DNA of 6,360 nt from Alphaproteobacteria bacterium (GCA_030037055.1 JASHRZ010000129.1:1-6360); one strand, 5' to 3'; shown: positions 1 to 5,553, counted from the stretch's first letter. Translations and numbers: made by a program. Notes: generated by a model not told the origin, from the sequence alone.

Positions 1-135
1 CGCGGCCGGCGTGGCGCTCTCCGGCGCAAGATGGCCAGTTGATGGCGGAGAACCCAAAATCTCGGCTTCGAGCCGCGCCCGCGACTTGAACAGCGATGCA
101 ACAAAACCGAGGACGCGGCTCAAGGCGTCGATCAT
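1..135 (-). pseudogene. N-terminal fragment of an IS/integrase-type transposase, frameshifted and cut by the window edge
   Basis: Reading the minus strand from an ATG at 135 gives MIDALSRVLGFVASLF, then KSRARLEAEIL. After a one-base frame change it continues VLRHQLAILRRRAPRRPR to the window edge. The LRHQLAxLRR(K/R)xPRRPR stretch is characteristic of the N-terminus of rve-type (DDE) integrase/transposase proteins common in Rhizobiales; this is recalled family knowledge. The frame breaks in the CCC run at 53-55 (one base too many in the window), so the gene is a pseudogene unless this is a sequencing error. The DDE catalytic core would lie left of base 1 and is not visible. The element probably inserted next to, or into, the TPR fragment that follows, because that fragment loses its expected C-terminus a few bases upstream of this start. 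I see no clear terminal inverted repeat. Confidence 0.6.
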
Positions 136-146
136 TCACCGCCAGT

Positions 147-449
147 CTAAACCCCTTCGCCTCCGATCGCGACCCCGAATGATGTTTTCGGTAGGCACAA
201 CTTAGCGAAATCTTCCGGGAGCATCGGTCCAATCCGATCCCTGAGATTGGAAATGCGCAAATTGGGATCGAGCTGAAGCGCGCGCGCAATACACCTCCGC
301 GCTTCGTCTAGCCGCCCGGCGAAGGCATTGCTTGCGGCGGCGATTCGTAGACCGCTTAAGAAATACGGCTGTTCCCGCGACGCCTTTTCGGCCAATGGCT
401 GGTTATGTGCGGTGCCGCGCTGTGTCGGCGATACGAACCAGCGCTCCAT
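147..449 (-). pseudogene. C-terminal remnant of a TPR-containing adenylate/guanylate cyclase-type protein
   Basis: The open frame encodes 100 residues. From about residue 20 it reads AEKASREQPYF, LSGLRIAAASNAFAGRLDEA and then LDPNLRISNLRDRIGPMLPEDFAK, shown here in pieces. This matches the end of the TPR tail of the large class III cyclase-TPR proteins abundant in Bradyrhizobium-like genomes, which typically read SNALAGR, LDPALRISNLKDR and PEDLAKYAEGLRKAGLPE. That comparison is from memory. Here the last residues depart after DFAKL, and residues 1-19 do not resemble TPR sequence, so both ends are broken. No cyclase catalytic domain is attached; those proteins are normally over 500 aa. The transposase start lies just downstream on the same strand, so the C-terminal loss may come from an insertion. 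It is almost certainly non-functional. Confidence 0.6.
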
Positions 450-617
450 GGCGATGCCAGTTTACGGCGTCGTCCAAGGGGTCATTGCTTCCGAAGAGTT
501 CGCCCCACGACTGCGAAGGTTGGCTGAACTTGTCGACGGTCAGGGCATGGTTCCCCCTCCAACCCGCTCGAAAATGCGCGCTGGCTGCTTACCGTAGCCC
601 GTTGCTAGAATGCTAAA
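450..617. other. Spacer without a convincing gene
   Basis: No frame here has both a credible start and a recognisable product. A minus-strand frame running from about 590 down to a TAA at 403-405 contains HALTVDKFSQPSQSW followed by GELFGSNDPLDDAVNWH. It has composition that could be coding but no ATG or good alternative start, so it may be a further gene fragment. Any promoter for the plus-strand operon starting at 618 should lie here, but I see no persuasive -35/-10 pair, and the start at 618 has no strong Shine-Dalgarno sequence. Confidence 0.3.
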
Positions 618-1706
618 ATGGCTAGCGCGCTTGAGCATGTGGCTTGGGAAACGTGCCTGGTTGACCCGCAGCCTGACCGGGCACTGGACGCCTACGCGCG
701 CCGAAAAACTGGGATACCCGTTCCGTCCATCCGCTACTTCACACCGGTCCCGTGGCTGGCGCGGGCCCTGATCGATCTGCATCCGGAGTACGGCCTCCTG
801 ATGCACCTTGATCAGAATATAGCGGATCTCCTCACGTTGATCGTGAGCCGGGAGAATTCCTGCCGGTTCTGCTACGCGGCACAACGGGCGCTGCTGTGGG
901 GCCAAGGAATGAGCGAAGCCCACGTCCAGCGGCTGGAGCAGGAATTGAGTGCGGGTCTCGCGCCGCGGACGGCCGCCGCCATCGCGTTCGGGCGCACTCA
1001 GTCGCGCGTCGGGCCTTCCGCAGCGCGCGATGCCTGCGAGGCGCTCCGTCGCGCCGGTTTTGCCGAGGAGGAGATGAAGGAGATCGCCTTCACCGTGGCA
1101 GCTACGGATTTCTTAAACCGGGCGCATACGATTCCTGCCATTCCCGCACGTCCTCTGGAGCGGATGCCCGATCAGTTCCTTCCGCGGCTGCTGCGGCCGG
1201 TCATCAACTGGATCATAGAAAGACATCGCTCGCGTGGACAGTCCACCCCGCTCGAACGCGCGTCCTCTCACCCTTATGCGCGCCTTATCGAGAGGTACGC
1301 GGGATCACCGATCGCGCCAGCCTTGGAGCAGACAATCGGGGAAATGTGGGCTTCGCCTCATCTTACTCGACGGTGCAAGCTCCTGATATTCGCCGTCATC
1401 GCCCGAGGCCTGGGCTGTGAGGTGTGCGCGCTAGAAATCACCAAAGCGCTGGAGGCAGAGGGGCTGAACGAGCCGACGCTCGCCCGCGTCCTGACGCATC
1501 TCGACGCGCCCGAGTTGGACGAGATCGAGCGCCTGCTAGTGCGGTTTGCACGGGAGACGATCTGGTTCGATCCTGCCGCGCTGCAGCGCCGGGCCCGAAG
1601 CTTGCGCGATCGTCTCTCAGTTCCTCAACTGATAGAGGTCATTGGGGTGACTTCGCTGGCAAATGGGCTCTGCCGCATGGGGGCCATGGTGATGGGCCAT
1701 TCATGA
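618..1706 (+). CDS. Two-domain AhpD-like / carboxymuconolactone decarboxylase-family protein
   Basis: This 362-aa protein appears to be an internal duplication of the AhpD/CMD helical fold. The first half has SRENSCRFCYAAQRALL, with C82 and C85 in a CxxC motif. The second half has VIARGLGCEVCALEITKALE, with C267 and C270. In AhpD alkylhydroperoxidases the signature is E...CxxCxxxH, where the Cys pair is reduced by lipoyl partners and the His helps proton relay. Here the His position is Gln (Q89) in the first motif and Ile (I274) in the second. A thiol-disulfide or peroxidase-type activity is therefore plausible but not assured. Single-domain members are about 150-190 aa, so 362 aa fits a tandem fusion. 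No signal peptide is visible, so it is probably cytoplasmic. Its stop overlaps the cyclase start by ATGA, implying one transcript and translational coupling. The start at 618 is the most upstream ATG in frame, with a weak ribosome site. Family call is fairly sure; the biochemical role is inference. Confidence 0.75.
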   Translation: MASALEHVAWETCLVDPQPDRALDAYARRKTGIPVPSIRYFTPVPWLARALIDLHPEYGLLMHLDQNIADLLTLIVSRENSCRFCYAAQRALLWGQGMSEAHVQRLEQELSAGLAPRTAAAIAFGRTQSRVGPSAARDACEALRRAGFAEEEMKEIAFTVAATDFLNRAHTIPAIPARPLERMPDQFLPRLLRPVINWIIERHRSRGQSTPLERASSHPYARLIERYAGSPIAPALEQTIGEMWASPHLTRRCKLLIFAVIARGLGCEVCALEITKALEAEGLNEPTLARVLTHLDAPELDEIERLLVRFARETIWFDPAALQRRARSLRDRLSVPQLIEVIGVTSLANGLCRMGAMVMGHS

Positions 1707-2515
1707 CATTGACGCTTGCCGTGGGTGCCGCGTTTGTCCTCGCCGCCGTTCTCGCCGTGGCGCTCTATCATCAATGCCAGCGGGGTCGGAATCTCCAGAG
1801 GCAGCTGCAAGCGGCCGCTTGGGACCTTGAGCACCTTCAGAAGGCCTGCGCCCGGCTTGCACCAGCCGGCGTCGTGCAGAGCCTTGTAGCGGATGGGATA
1901 CAACCCGACGCGGGTCCGGCGGCCGAACGCAAACTGGCGACCGCGCTCTTTGTCGATCTCGTCGGCTTCACCACGATGAGCGAGCGGCTAGAGCCAGAGA
2001 CCTTGTTGCGCATCATCAACGGCTATTATCAGCGCGTCAGCGAGGCTATCGACGAGCATCGCGGGCATATCGGCAGCTTCGTCGGCGACGGCATCGTGGC
2101 CTATTTCGGCGCAATCCAGCCGAACCCGTGGCAATGTGATGACGCGGTCCATGCCGCGTTGGCCATGCGTACCTCAATTCGCGCCTACAATGCGGAGCTC
2201 GCGCGCGAGGGATTGCCGCCGATCGCGATTGGAATCGGCATCGATCGGGGCCCCGGACTCGCCGGGCTGATGGGATCTCGCGAGCGGCGCGAATACGCGT
2301 TTATCGGCCGGCCTGTCAATCTTGCAGCGCGCCTCCAGGCGCTGACGCGCGTGCACGGGGTGGACATTCTCGTCAGCGAGGCGCTGCGCACTGAGCTCGA
2401 CCCCAGCTTCATTTTGGCGCCGATGCCCGCGGCCGCGGTCAAGGGCTTCGCCGAGCCCGTGGTCAGTTACGCAGTCGACGGGCGTTCAGCCGATCGGAAG
2501 ACGACGGCGGGATGA
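1703..2515 (+). CDS. Membrane-anchored class III adenylate/guanylate cyclase
   Basis: From the ATG at 1703 the product is 270 aa. Residues 3-22 form one hydrophobic helix, followed by a basic QRGRNLQRQ stretch, a short coiled-coil-like linker (about 30-50) and the catalytic domain (about 77-258). Class III hallmarks are present: ATALFVDLVGFTTMSE with metal-binding D85, SFVGDGIVAYFG with metal-binding D129, and GRPVNLAARLQ carrying the transition-state residues N206 and R210. The two positions that read the purine base are unusual: S125 sits where Lys is typical and A199 where Asp or Thr is typical. ATP versus GTP preference therefore cannot be assigned. The same frame is open upstream to 1424, but that part overlaps the AhpD-like gene. 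The ATGA overlap at 1703-1706 with a membrane helix right after it makes 1703 the convincing start. The predicted topology places the cyclase in the cytoplasm. Neighbourhood suggests control by, or co-production with, the upstream thiol protein. Confidence 0.88.
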   Translation: MTLTLAVGAAFVLAAVLAVALYHQCQRGRNLQRQLQAAAWDLEHLQKACARLAPAGVVQSLVADGIQPDAGPAAERKLATALFVDLVGFTTMSERLEPETLLRIINGYYQRVSEAIDEHRGHIGSFVGDGIVAYFGAIQPNPWQCDDAVHAALAMRTSIRAYNAELAREGLPPIAIGIGIDRGPGLAGLMGSRERREYAFIGRPVNLAARLQALTRVHGVDILVSEALRTELDPSFILAPMPAAAVKGFAEPVVSYAVDGRSADRKTTAG

Positions 2516-2733
2516 CCGCCGATCCCTTGCTTAGCGAAACGTCGCTGATCGTCAAACCCTTTGCTCGCCGGCCTCGTCATCTCGCTGAACATGTCAGAGG
2601 AAGACTTACGGCGCAATTCGAGCGCCGGTTTCTACTTCCTACGCGCTGCGTCAGCTATTTCCAGTTGTGGCACGACCCGGTCGTATCAGGGGCGCCCGGG
2701 CACTTCCGCAATGGGATGACGAGCGGCCATCCG
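2516..2733. other. Unassigned stretch between the cyclase and the recombinase (convergent genes)
   Basis: The plus-strand cyclase and the minus-strand recombinase converge here. A plus-strand ATG at 2512 overlaps the cyclase stop by ATGA and opens a long frame, but beyond 2734 that frame is antisense to recognisable genes. Its first 70 or so residues (MTADPLLSETSLIVKPFARR onward) match no family I know. I see no strong hairpin-plus-T-run terminator for either gene. Confidence 0.3.
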
Positions 2734-3330
2734 CTAGACGCACTGCCGCATCTCCCGCTTGATGCGCTGCACGCTTCCGGTTCCAACTCCGACGAGACGA
2801 CCGGTTTTGAGAATTCCGGTTCCCTTGGTGAGCTCAGCCCGCACACGCTCCTCTATTTCGGTCGCGAGCTTGGGCCGACCGAGGCGAACGCGCTTGGCCC
2901 TGGCGCGCGCCAAGCCAGCCATTACTCGCTCCCGAATCATCGCGCGCTCGAATTCGGCGAACACGCCCATCATCTGGAACAGGGCTCGGCCCGCCGGCGT
3001 CGTGGTGTCGACCGCCTGCTGATGGAGATAGAGGCCTACGCCAAGCGCGTGGATCTCCGTCAGAAACCCAAGCAGGTCCCTCAGGGAGCGGCCGAGGCGA
3101 TCCACCGACCAGGCCGCGATCATATCAAACCGGCCGCGTGTGGCATCCTTGATGAGGCGGTCGAACGCTGGCCGCTGGTCGCGCCCCTTGGCGCCGCTGA
3201 TCCCATGGTCGGTGTAGACCTCGACCAGCTTCCAGCCGCGCTGCTTGAGGACTTTCTCAAGCTCGCGCCGCTGGTTCTCCGTGGTTTGGGCGTCCGTCGA
3301 GACGCGCGTGTAGATCGCCACTCGTTTCAT
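2734..3330 (-). CDS. Small serine recombinase (resolvase/invertase family)
   Basis: The 198-aa product starts MKRVAIYTRVSTDAQTTENQ, the classic resolvase N-terminus with catalytic Ser11 and Arg9. The catalytic domain continues with DHGISGAKGRDQRPAFDRLI, then SVDRLGRSLRDLL (conserved Arg78 and Arg81), and the E-helix FAEFERAMIRERVMAGLARA. The C-terminal helix-turn-helix lies at about residues 165-190 (GILKTGRLVGVGTGSVQRIK). Length and order match the small resolvase/invertase group (about 180-210 aa), which cut and rejoin DNA through a phosphoserine link at short paired sites. I chose ATG 3330 because the family signature begins there and an AGGA lies 9 nt upstream. The frame is nevertheless open upstream through the preceding hypothetical gene to 3720 and beyond, so a 328-aa fusion is possible. 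Such genes usually belong to transposons, plasmids or islands. No res-type site is evident nearby. Confidence 0.93.
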   Translation of the reverse strand: MKRVAIYTRVSTDAQTTENQRRELEKVLKQRGWKLVEVYTDHGISGAKGRDQRPAFDRLIKDATRGRFDMIAAWSVDRLGRSLRDLLGFLTEIHALGVGLYLHQQAVDTTTPAGRALFQMMGVFAEFERAMIRERVMAGLARARAKRVRLGRPKLATEIEERVRAELTKGTGILKTGRLVGVGTGSVQRIKREMRQCV

Positions 3331-3720
3331 GGCTTCGCGTCCTGCCGAGGCGGGGATGTGGTCGGCCGCTTCAAGGGCGCTAGCGATGTCCGCAGGGTCG
3401 AGCGCCAGGAGGCGCTTACGGTGTTGATCCAGCGCCTCGACGCCGCGCGTCTCGGTGAACTTCCGCAGCGGCTTGGTGGTCGATTCAAAGCGATTCGGCG
3501 CCGTGTACTTCCAGCAGAAATATTCGTCGCGGAGAAAGGCGTCCCAGCGAGGCGCGTCCATTCGGGGCAGGCGGTCGAGATCGAGCGCATTGAGAGCTTC
3601 TTCCAGCTCACGATTCCTGGGTTGCACCAAATCCCAATAGTGGTTGAGCGCCTCGGCCCAAGTCTGCGGGTCATGGGACTTCCATGGCTCTGCGATCGGG
3701 AACCTGCGGGCGTCCATCAT
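3331..3720 (-). pseudogene. C-terminally truncated hypothetical protein reading in frame into the recombinase
   Basis: From the double ATG at 3720/3717 the frame gives 130 residues before the recombinase Met. Blocks include FPIAEPWKSHDPQTWAEALN, HYWDLVQPRNRELEEALNAL, DEYFCWKYTAPNRFESTT and RKRLLALDPADIASALEAAD. From memory these match a hypothetical family of roughly 200 aa in Rhizobiales, in which the region after ALDPxDI continues into a glycine-rich segment (like GLGTAGASG) and a helical end resembling a DNA-binding helix-hairpin-helix fold. That part is absent here. The sequence goes HIPASAGREA and straight into MKRVAIYTRVST with no stop codon. The gene is therefore either truncated and accidentally fused, or a true fusion. 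Its ATG overlaps the SRAP stop (ATGA at 3720-3717), so all three minus-strand genes could share one message. No function is assigned. Confidence 0.55.
3338..3343 (-). promoter_or_regulatory. Probable ribosome binding site deciding the recombinase start
   Basis: On the minus strand the sequence reads AGGACG, and its AGGA lies 9 nt before ATG 3330. It supports independent initiation of the recombinase within the otherwise continuous reading frame from the upstream gene. Confidence 0.45.
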
Positions 3721-4046
3721 CTTGCTCCGCCTGACGCGACGGGCACCTCGTTCAACAGTGCCGGGTCGTCGTTCTTCACGCTGTTGACGCGCGTGGTGAC
3801 CGGGTAGGCACGCATCCTCTCGGCAGGGTACGGCGTCAGCAGCGCCTGCAGCTCGTCCGCCGTCGCCGGCTCCTCGCCCAGCCACGCAGCCCACGCCTCA
3901 CGCGGCAGGACCACCGGCATGCGGTCGTGGATCGGCGCCAGCAGCTCATTGGGCTCGCCGGTGATGATGGCGCACGTCTCCATCCAGGGGCCGCCGGCGC
4001 CCGCGGCCTTCAGGCCCGCTGCCGCAGCGAACGGTGGAGCTAGCTT
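3717..4046 (-). pseudogene. 5'-truncated SOS response-associated peptidase (SRAP/YedK/HMCES family)
   Basis: The open frame (from just after a TGA at 4049-4047) encodes the C-terminal half of an SRAP protein: PPFAAAAGLKAAGAGGPW, METCAIITGEPNELLAPIHD, RMPVVLPREAWAAWLGEEP, then LLTPYPAERMRAYPVTTRVN and SVKNDDPALL. The IHDRMPVxL block holds the family's active-site His. Intact SRAP proteins are about 220-250 aa, begin MCGR with catalytic Cys2, and shield abasic sites in single-stranded DNA by covalent crosslinking. Here Cys2 and the central Asn and Glu active-site residues are missing because homology ends near 4040. The remnant could start at ATG 3983 (88 aa) but would be inactive. Directly beyond the breakpoint lies an unrelated gene end on the opposite strand. 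The family call is confident. Confidence 0.8.
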
Positions 4047-4219
4047 TCAGCGCAGACCGAAACCAGCTGTTCACGGCCTGGAACGCCCTCGCGAACCTCG
4101 CGGACCTGGCGGGCAAGATCAACGTCACGGTTCGCGCCTCGTCGGATGGAGGCTTCGACCAGAACAAGCTCGAGAACGGCGTTCTTGAGCCGCTGCGAGA
4201 AACAAAGCTGATCGAGTAG
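4034..4219 (+). pseudogene. C-terminal fragment resembling DUF499-type ATPase proteins
   Basis: A GTG-led frame encodes 61 residues: VELAFSADRNQLFTAWNALA, NLADLAGKINVTVRASSDGG and FDQNKLENGVLEPLRETKLIE (in pieces), then TAG. The alternation of helix, beta strand and the FDxxxLxNxVxEPLxEAxxxE ending resembles, from memory, the extreme C-terminus of large DUF499 AAA-type ATPases that occur with DNA methylases and helicases in phage-defence neighbourhoods. Those proteins are around 1000 aa, so almost all of the gene is missing. Upstream in-frame residues (SGPLPQRT) do not continue the pattern, so the homology stops at the same spot where the opposite-strand SRAP gene breaks. It has no ribosome site of note and is probably dead. 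That it derives from a real protein is fairly likely; the DUF499 label is moderate. Confidence 0.45.
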
Positions 4220-4545
4220 GCGTCGAGCCGCTGCACGGATTCCCCGAATGGGCTGCGTCGTCGCGGATTCAACTGCGCCAGCGCATGGCAGGCCGCGCCC
4301 TGGCTCGCTGGTCTCCGTTTTTACGCCGTCCCTGCATATGATGCTGAATTCGGAGAGTATCTGCGCCGCTCTGGGAGAAGTTCGAAAATGGCTGAGCTCG
4401 CCTGCAGTCGCGGGTGGGACCGCCCCGATAGGGACGAGCCGCATAGGCACGATCCCCGCAGCCGAAACCGAGTCCGGAGCGTCCAGCCACACAATGGCTC
4501 GCCCAGAGCGTGCGCGCTTTGCTGGGCGTCATTCTTCCCGATTCG
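4220..4545. other. No recognisable gene
   Basis: Several long frames cross this stretch on both strands, but none shows a family motif or membrane pattern. All look like GC-driven open frames. A plus-strand frame right after 4219 contains AWQAAPWLAGLRFYAVPAYD, which could be debris, but it lacks a start and I do not recognise it. Confidence 0.3.
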
Positions 4546-4804
4546 CTACTCGGCAGCGATCCTCCCAGAGCCAACGCCCGCGTTCGTCTCTGCAACGCGC
4601 GCGTTGCTTTCCAAGTCTAGGGCGGCTTTGACCGTCTCCACGGTGAGCCGGCCAGCGGCGATTTCCCGGGCGACAAACGCGTGTGTTGCCGAAATCCCAC
4701 GCCCGGCGATGGCCAGGACGGCAGAAGCGCTGAGTCCGGCCGCCGCTGGTCCTGGGCTCGAATTCCGCGCCGCACCATGGGCATATACGGCTATCGCCAG
4801 TCAT
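4546..4804 (-). pseudogene. Small CPxC zinc-ribbon protein with a frameshift
   Basis: Starting at ATG 4804, the product reads MTGDSRICPWCGAEFEPRTS and then GGRTQRFCRPGHRRAW. Potential zinc ligands are C8, C11, C28 and H32. At about 4689-4700 (the run around GGGATTTCGG on the minus strand) the sensible frame switches to ATHAFVAREIAAGRLTVETV and KAALDLESNARVAETN, ending at TAG 4548-4546. The span is 259 nt, one base over 86 codons, consistent with a single-base insertion. The ribbon-plus-REIAAGxLTVE arrangement matches a small hypothetical family of about 80-90 aa in Alphaproteobacteria, recalled from memory, often near mobile elements. The start overlaps the stop of the upstream 75-aa gene by ATGA, so the two were co-translated. 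Unshifted, the frame continues with unconvincing sequence to 4529. A sequencing error is the alternative to real decay. Confidence 0.6.
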
Positions 4805-5028
4805 GACGCGCGCCGCAATCGCGCATGGACCGCCGCCCTTCTCTGTTTGTCTGCGAGCACGCAGAGCAGCGCCCAACAAAGTTCAATGTCGATCCGAGTG
4901 CCGGCGCGCTCGACGGCGAGCACCACAGGCCTGAGTGCATCAAGCGTGGCGTCGATCTCGCGCTCGCTCCGACCGGCTTGCAGCATCGCGCGGCGCAGGT
5001 CGGATTCAATGGCGGGCCAAGCGCTCAT
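4801..5028 (-). CDS. Small conserved-looking hypothetical protein
   Basis: The 75-aa product reads MSAWPAIESDLRRAMLQAGR, SEREIDATLDALRPVVLAVE, RAGTRIDIELCWALLCVLAD and ends KQRRAAVHARLRRAS. It looks fully helical, soluble and arginine-rich, with no signal peptide or membrane helix. I recall close relatives annotated only as hypothetical in Rhizobiales, so I assign no function. ATG 5028 is preferred because the protein then begins MSAWPAIE; a GTG at 5037 would add three residues. No strong Shine-Dalgarno sequence precedes either. Its TGA overlaps the zinc-ribbon ATG (ATGA at 4804-4801), a sign of a real, translationally coupled pair. Unlike its partner it is intact. Confidence 0.65.
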   Translation of the reverse strand: MSAWPAIESDLRRAMLQAGRSEREIDATLDALRPVVLAVERAGTRIDIELCWALLCVLADKQRRAAVHARLRRAS

Positions 5029-5357
5029 GCGTTGCACTCACTGTGTGGAAGAAAAGTGGAAAAAATGCCGGCGGGCGGCGGGCACGGGTGTCGAGGTCGG
5101 AGACGGGCATAACACGACCATAGCAGTAAGGGTAGTTCGGGTCGTAGGTTGCCTGCGCGATCGCCCTCTTGACGATCCCATCGGGGAAGAAAAAAATGGC
5201 AACTATTACGGAGGCTACGATGGTCGCGATCTATGCAGCGCGGATAGACGACCTGCAGATAGTGTTTGCATCGTTTGCACCTAATACAATGCACGTTGAG
5301 CTAATGAACTTCGCGTCAGCTTATTCATTCATAGGTTCCTCCCAGTCGCTTTAAGCA
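5029..5357. other. Ambiguous stretch with AT-richer part and two weak small frames
   Basis: No gene is convincing here. The right half (about 5180-5350) is visibly richer in A and T than its surroundings. A minus-strand frame from 5230 to TGA 5008-5006 gives a hydrophobic start (IATIVASVIVAIFFFPDG) followed by IVKRAIAQATYDPNYPYCYG. That resembles a membrane anchor plus a periplasmic tail, but the hydrophobic part has no ATG, GTG or TTG start. The plus strand has a 52-codon frame, listed separately. Confidence 0.3.
5196..5354 (+). CDS. Possible 52-aa small ORF, unrecognised
   Basis: From ATG 5196 the frame reads MATITEATMVAIYAARIDDL, QIVFASFAPNTMHVELMNFA and SAYSFIGSSQSL. A GGGGA lies about 7-9 nt upstream, and a GC hairpin sits just after the stop, which together give some support. 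The amino-acid composition is poor in Arg and Gly compared with neighbouring genes and follows the local AT-rich base composition. I recognise no family. It may be chance. Confidence 0.2.
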   Translation: MATITEATMVAIYAARIDDLQIVFASFAPNTMHVELMNFASAYSFIGSSQSL

Positions 5358-5358
5358 T

Positions 5359-5378
5359 CGCGCGCCATTGAGCGCGCG
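5359..5378. terminator. Perfect 7-bp GC hairpin, terminator-like but without a T run
   Basis: CGCGCGC (5359-5365) and GCGCGCG (5372-5378) are perfect inverted arms around a 6-nt loop CATTGA. No T tract follows on the plus strand, so intrinsic termination is uncertain. The arms are simple CG alternation, which can arise by chance in GC-rich DNA. Confidence 0.3.
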
Positions 5379-5383
5379 TCATC

Positions 5384-5518
5384 TTAGGCTTGCTTGTTCG
5401 GCAGCTCACCAGTCAGCCGATAGGCTCCAAAGTTCTTCAGTGCCTCGCGTCGGCGGCGCCCCAAATGTGCTGCCCCTGCGCCTGTCACGATCCGGATAGC
5501 ACGCCTCAGGTTAGAGCG
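5384..5518 (-). other. Possible protein-coding debris on the minus strand
   Basis: Between an upstream TGA and TAA 5386-5384 a 44-residue frame reads SNLRRAIRIVTGAGAAHLGR followed by RRREALKNFGAYRLTGELPN and KQA. It has protein-like composition but no ATG start. It may be the tail of a lost gene. I do not recognise it. Confidence 0.2.
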
Positions 5519-5541
5519 TCACTATAAGCCTGGGCACGATC

Positions 5542-5546
5542 AGGAG
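5542..5546 (+). promoter_or_regulatory. Ribosome binding site AGGAG for the secreted small protein
   Basis: AGGAG lies 7 nt before ATG 5554, near-ideal spacing. It is the best Shine-Dalgarno sequence in the window and fixes the start of the following gene. A TATAAG at 5523-5528 could be a -10 element, but no matching -35 is evident. Confidence 0.6.
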
Positions 5547-5553
5547 CATCCAA

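Noticed and set aside
1424..1702. Upstream extension of the cyclase frame
   Set aside because: This part overlaps the AhpD-like gene in another frame and has low-quality Arg/Ala-rich translation. The ATGA-overlapping ATG at 1703, followed by a membrane helix, is a far better start.
2696..2708. 13-nt direct repeat CCGGGCACTTCCG, also at 6336-6348
   Set aside because: One 13-mer match in 6 kb of GC-rich DNA is close to chance expectation, and the flanks do not extend the match, so it is not claimed as an attachment site.
2512..3807. A 431-codon plus-strand open frame beginning at an ATG overlapping the cyclase stop
   Set aside because: Most of it is antisense to a clear serine recombinase and the truncated gene upstream of it, and its translation matches nothing I know. 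High GC keeps antisense frames open. Only the first 70 or so codons are not antisense, and they are unrecognised.
4040..4492. A 150-codon minus-strand open frame
   Set aside because: It overlaps the DUF499-like fragment in antisense and shows no domain, start signal or family resemblance.
4388..5284. A 298-codon plus-strand open frame
   Set aside because: It runs antisense to the 75-aa gene and zinc-ribbon gene, and its translation is repetitive Ser/Ala/Arg-rich sequence without motifs.
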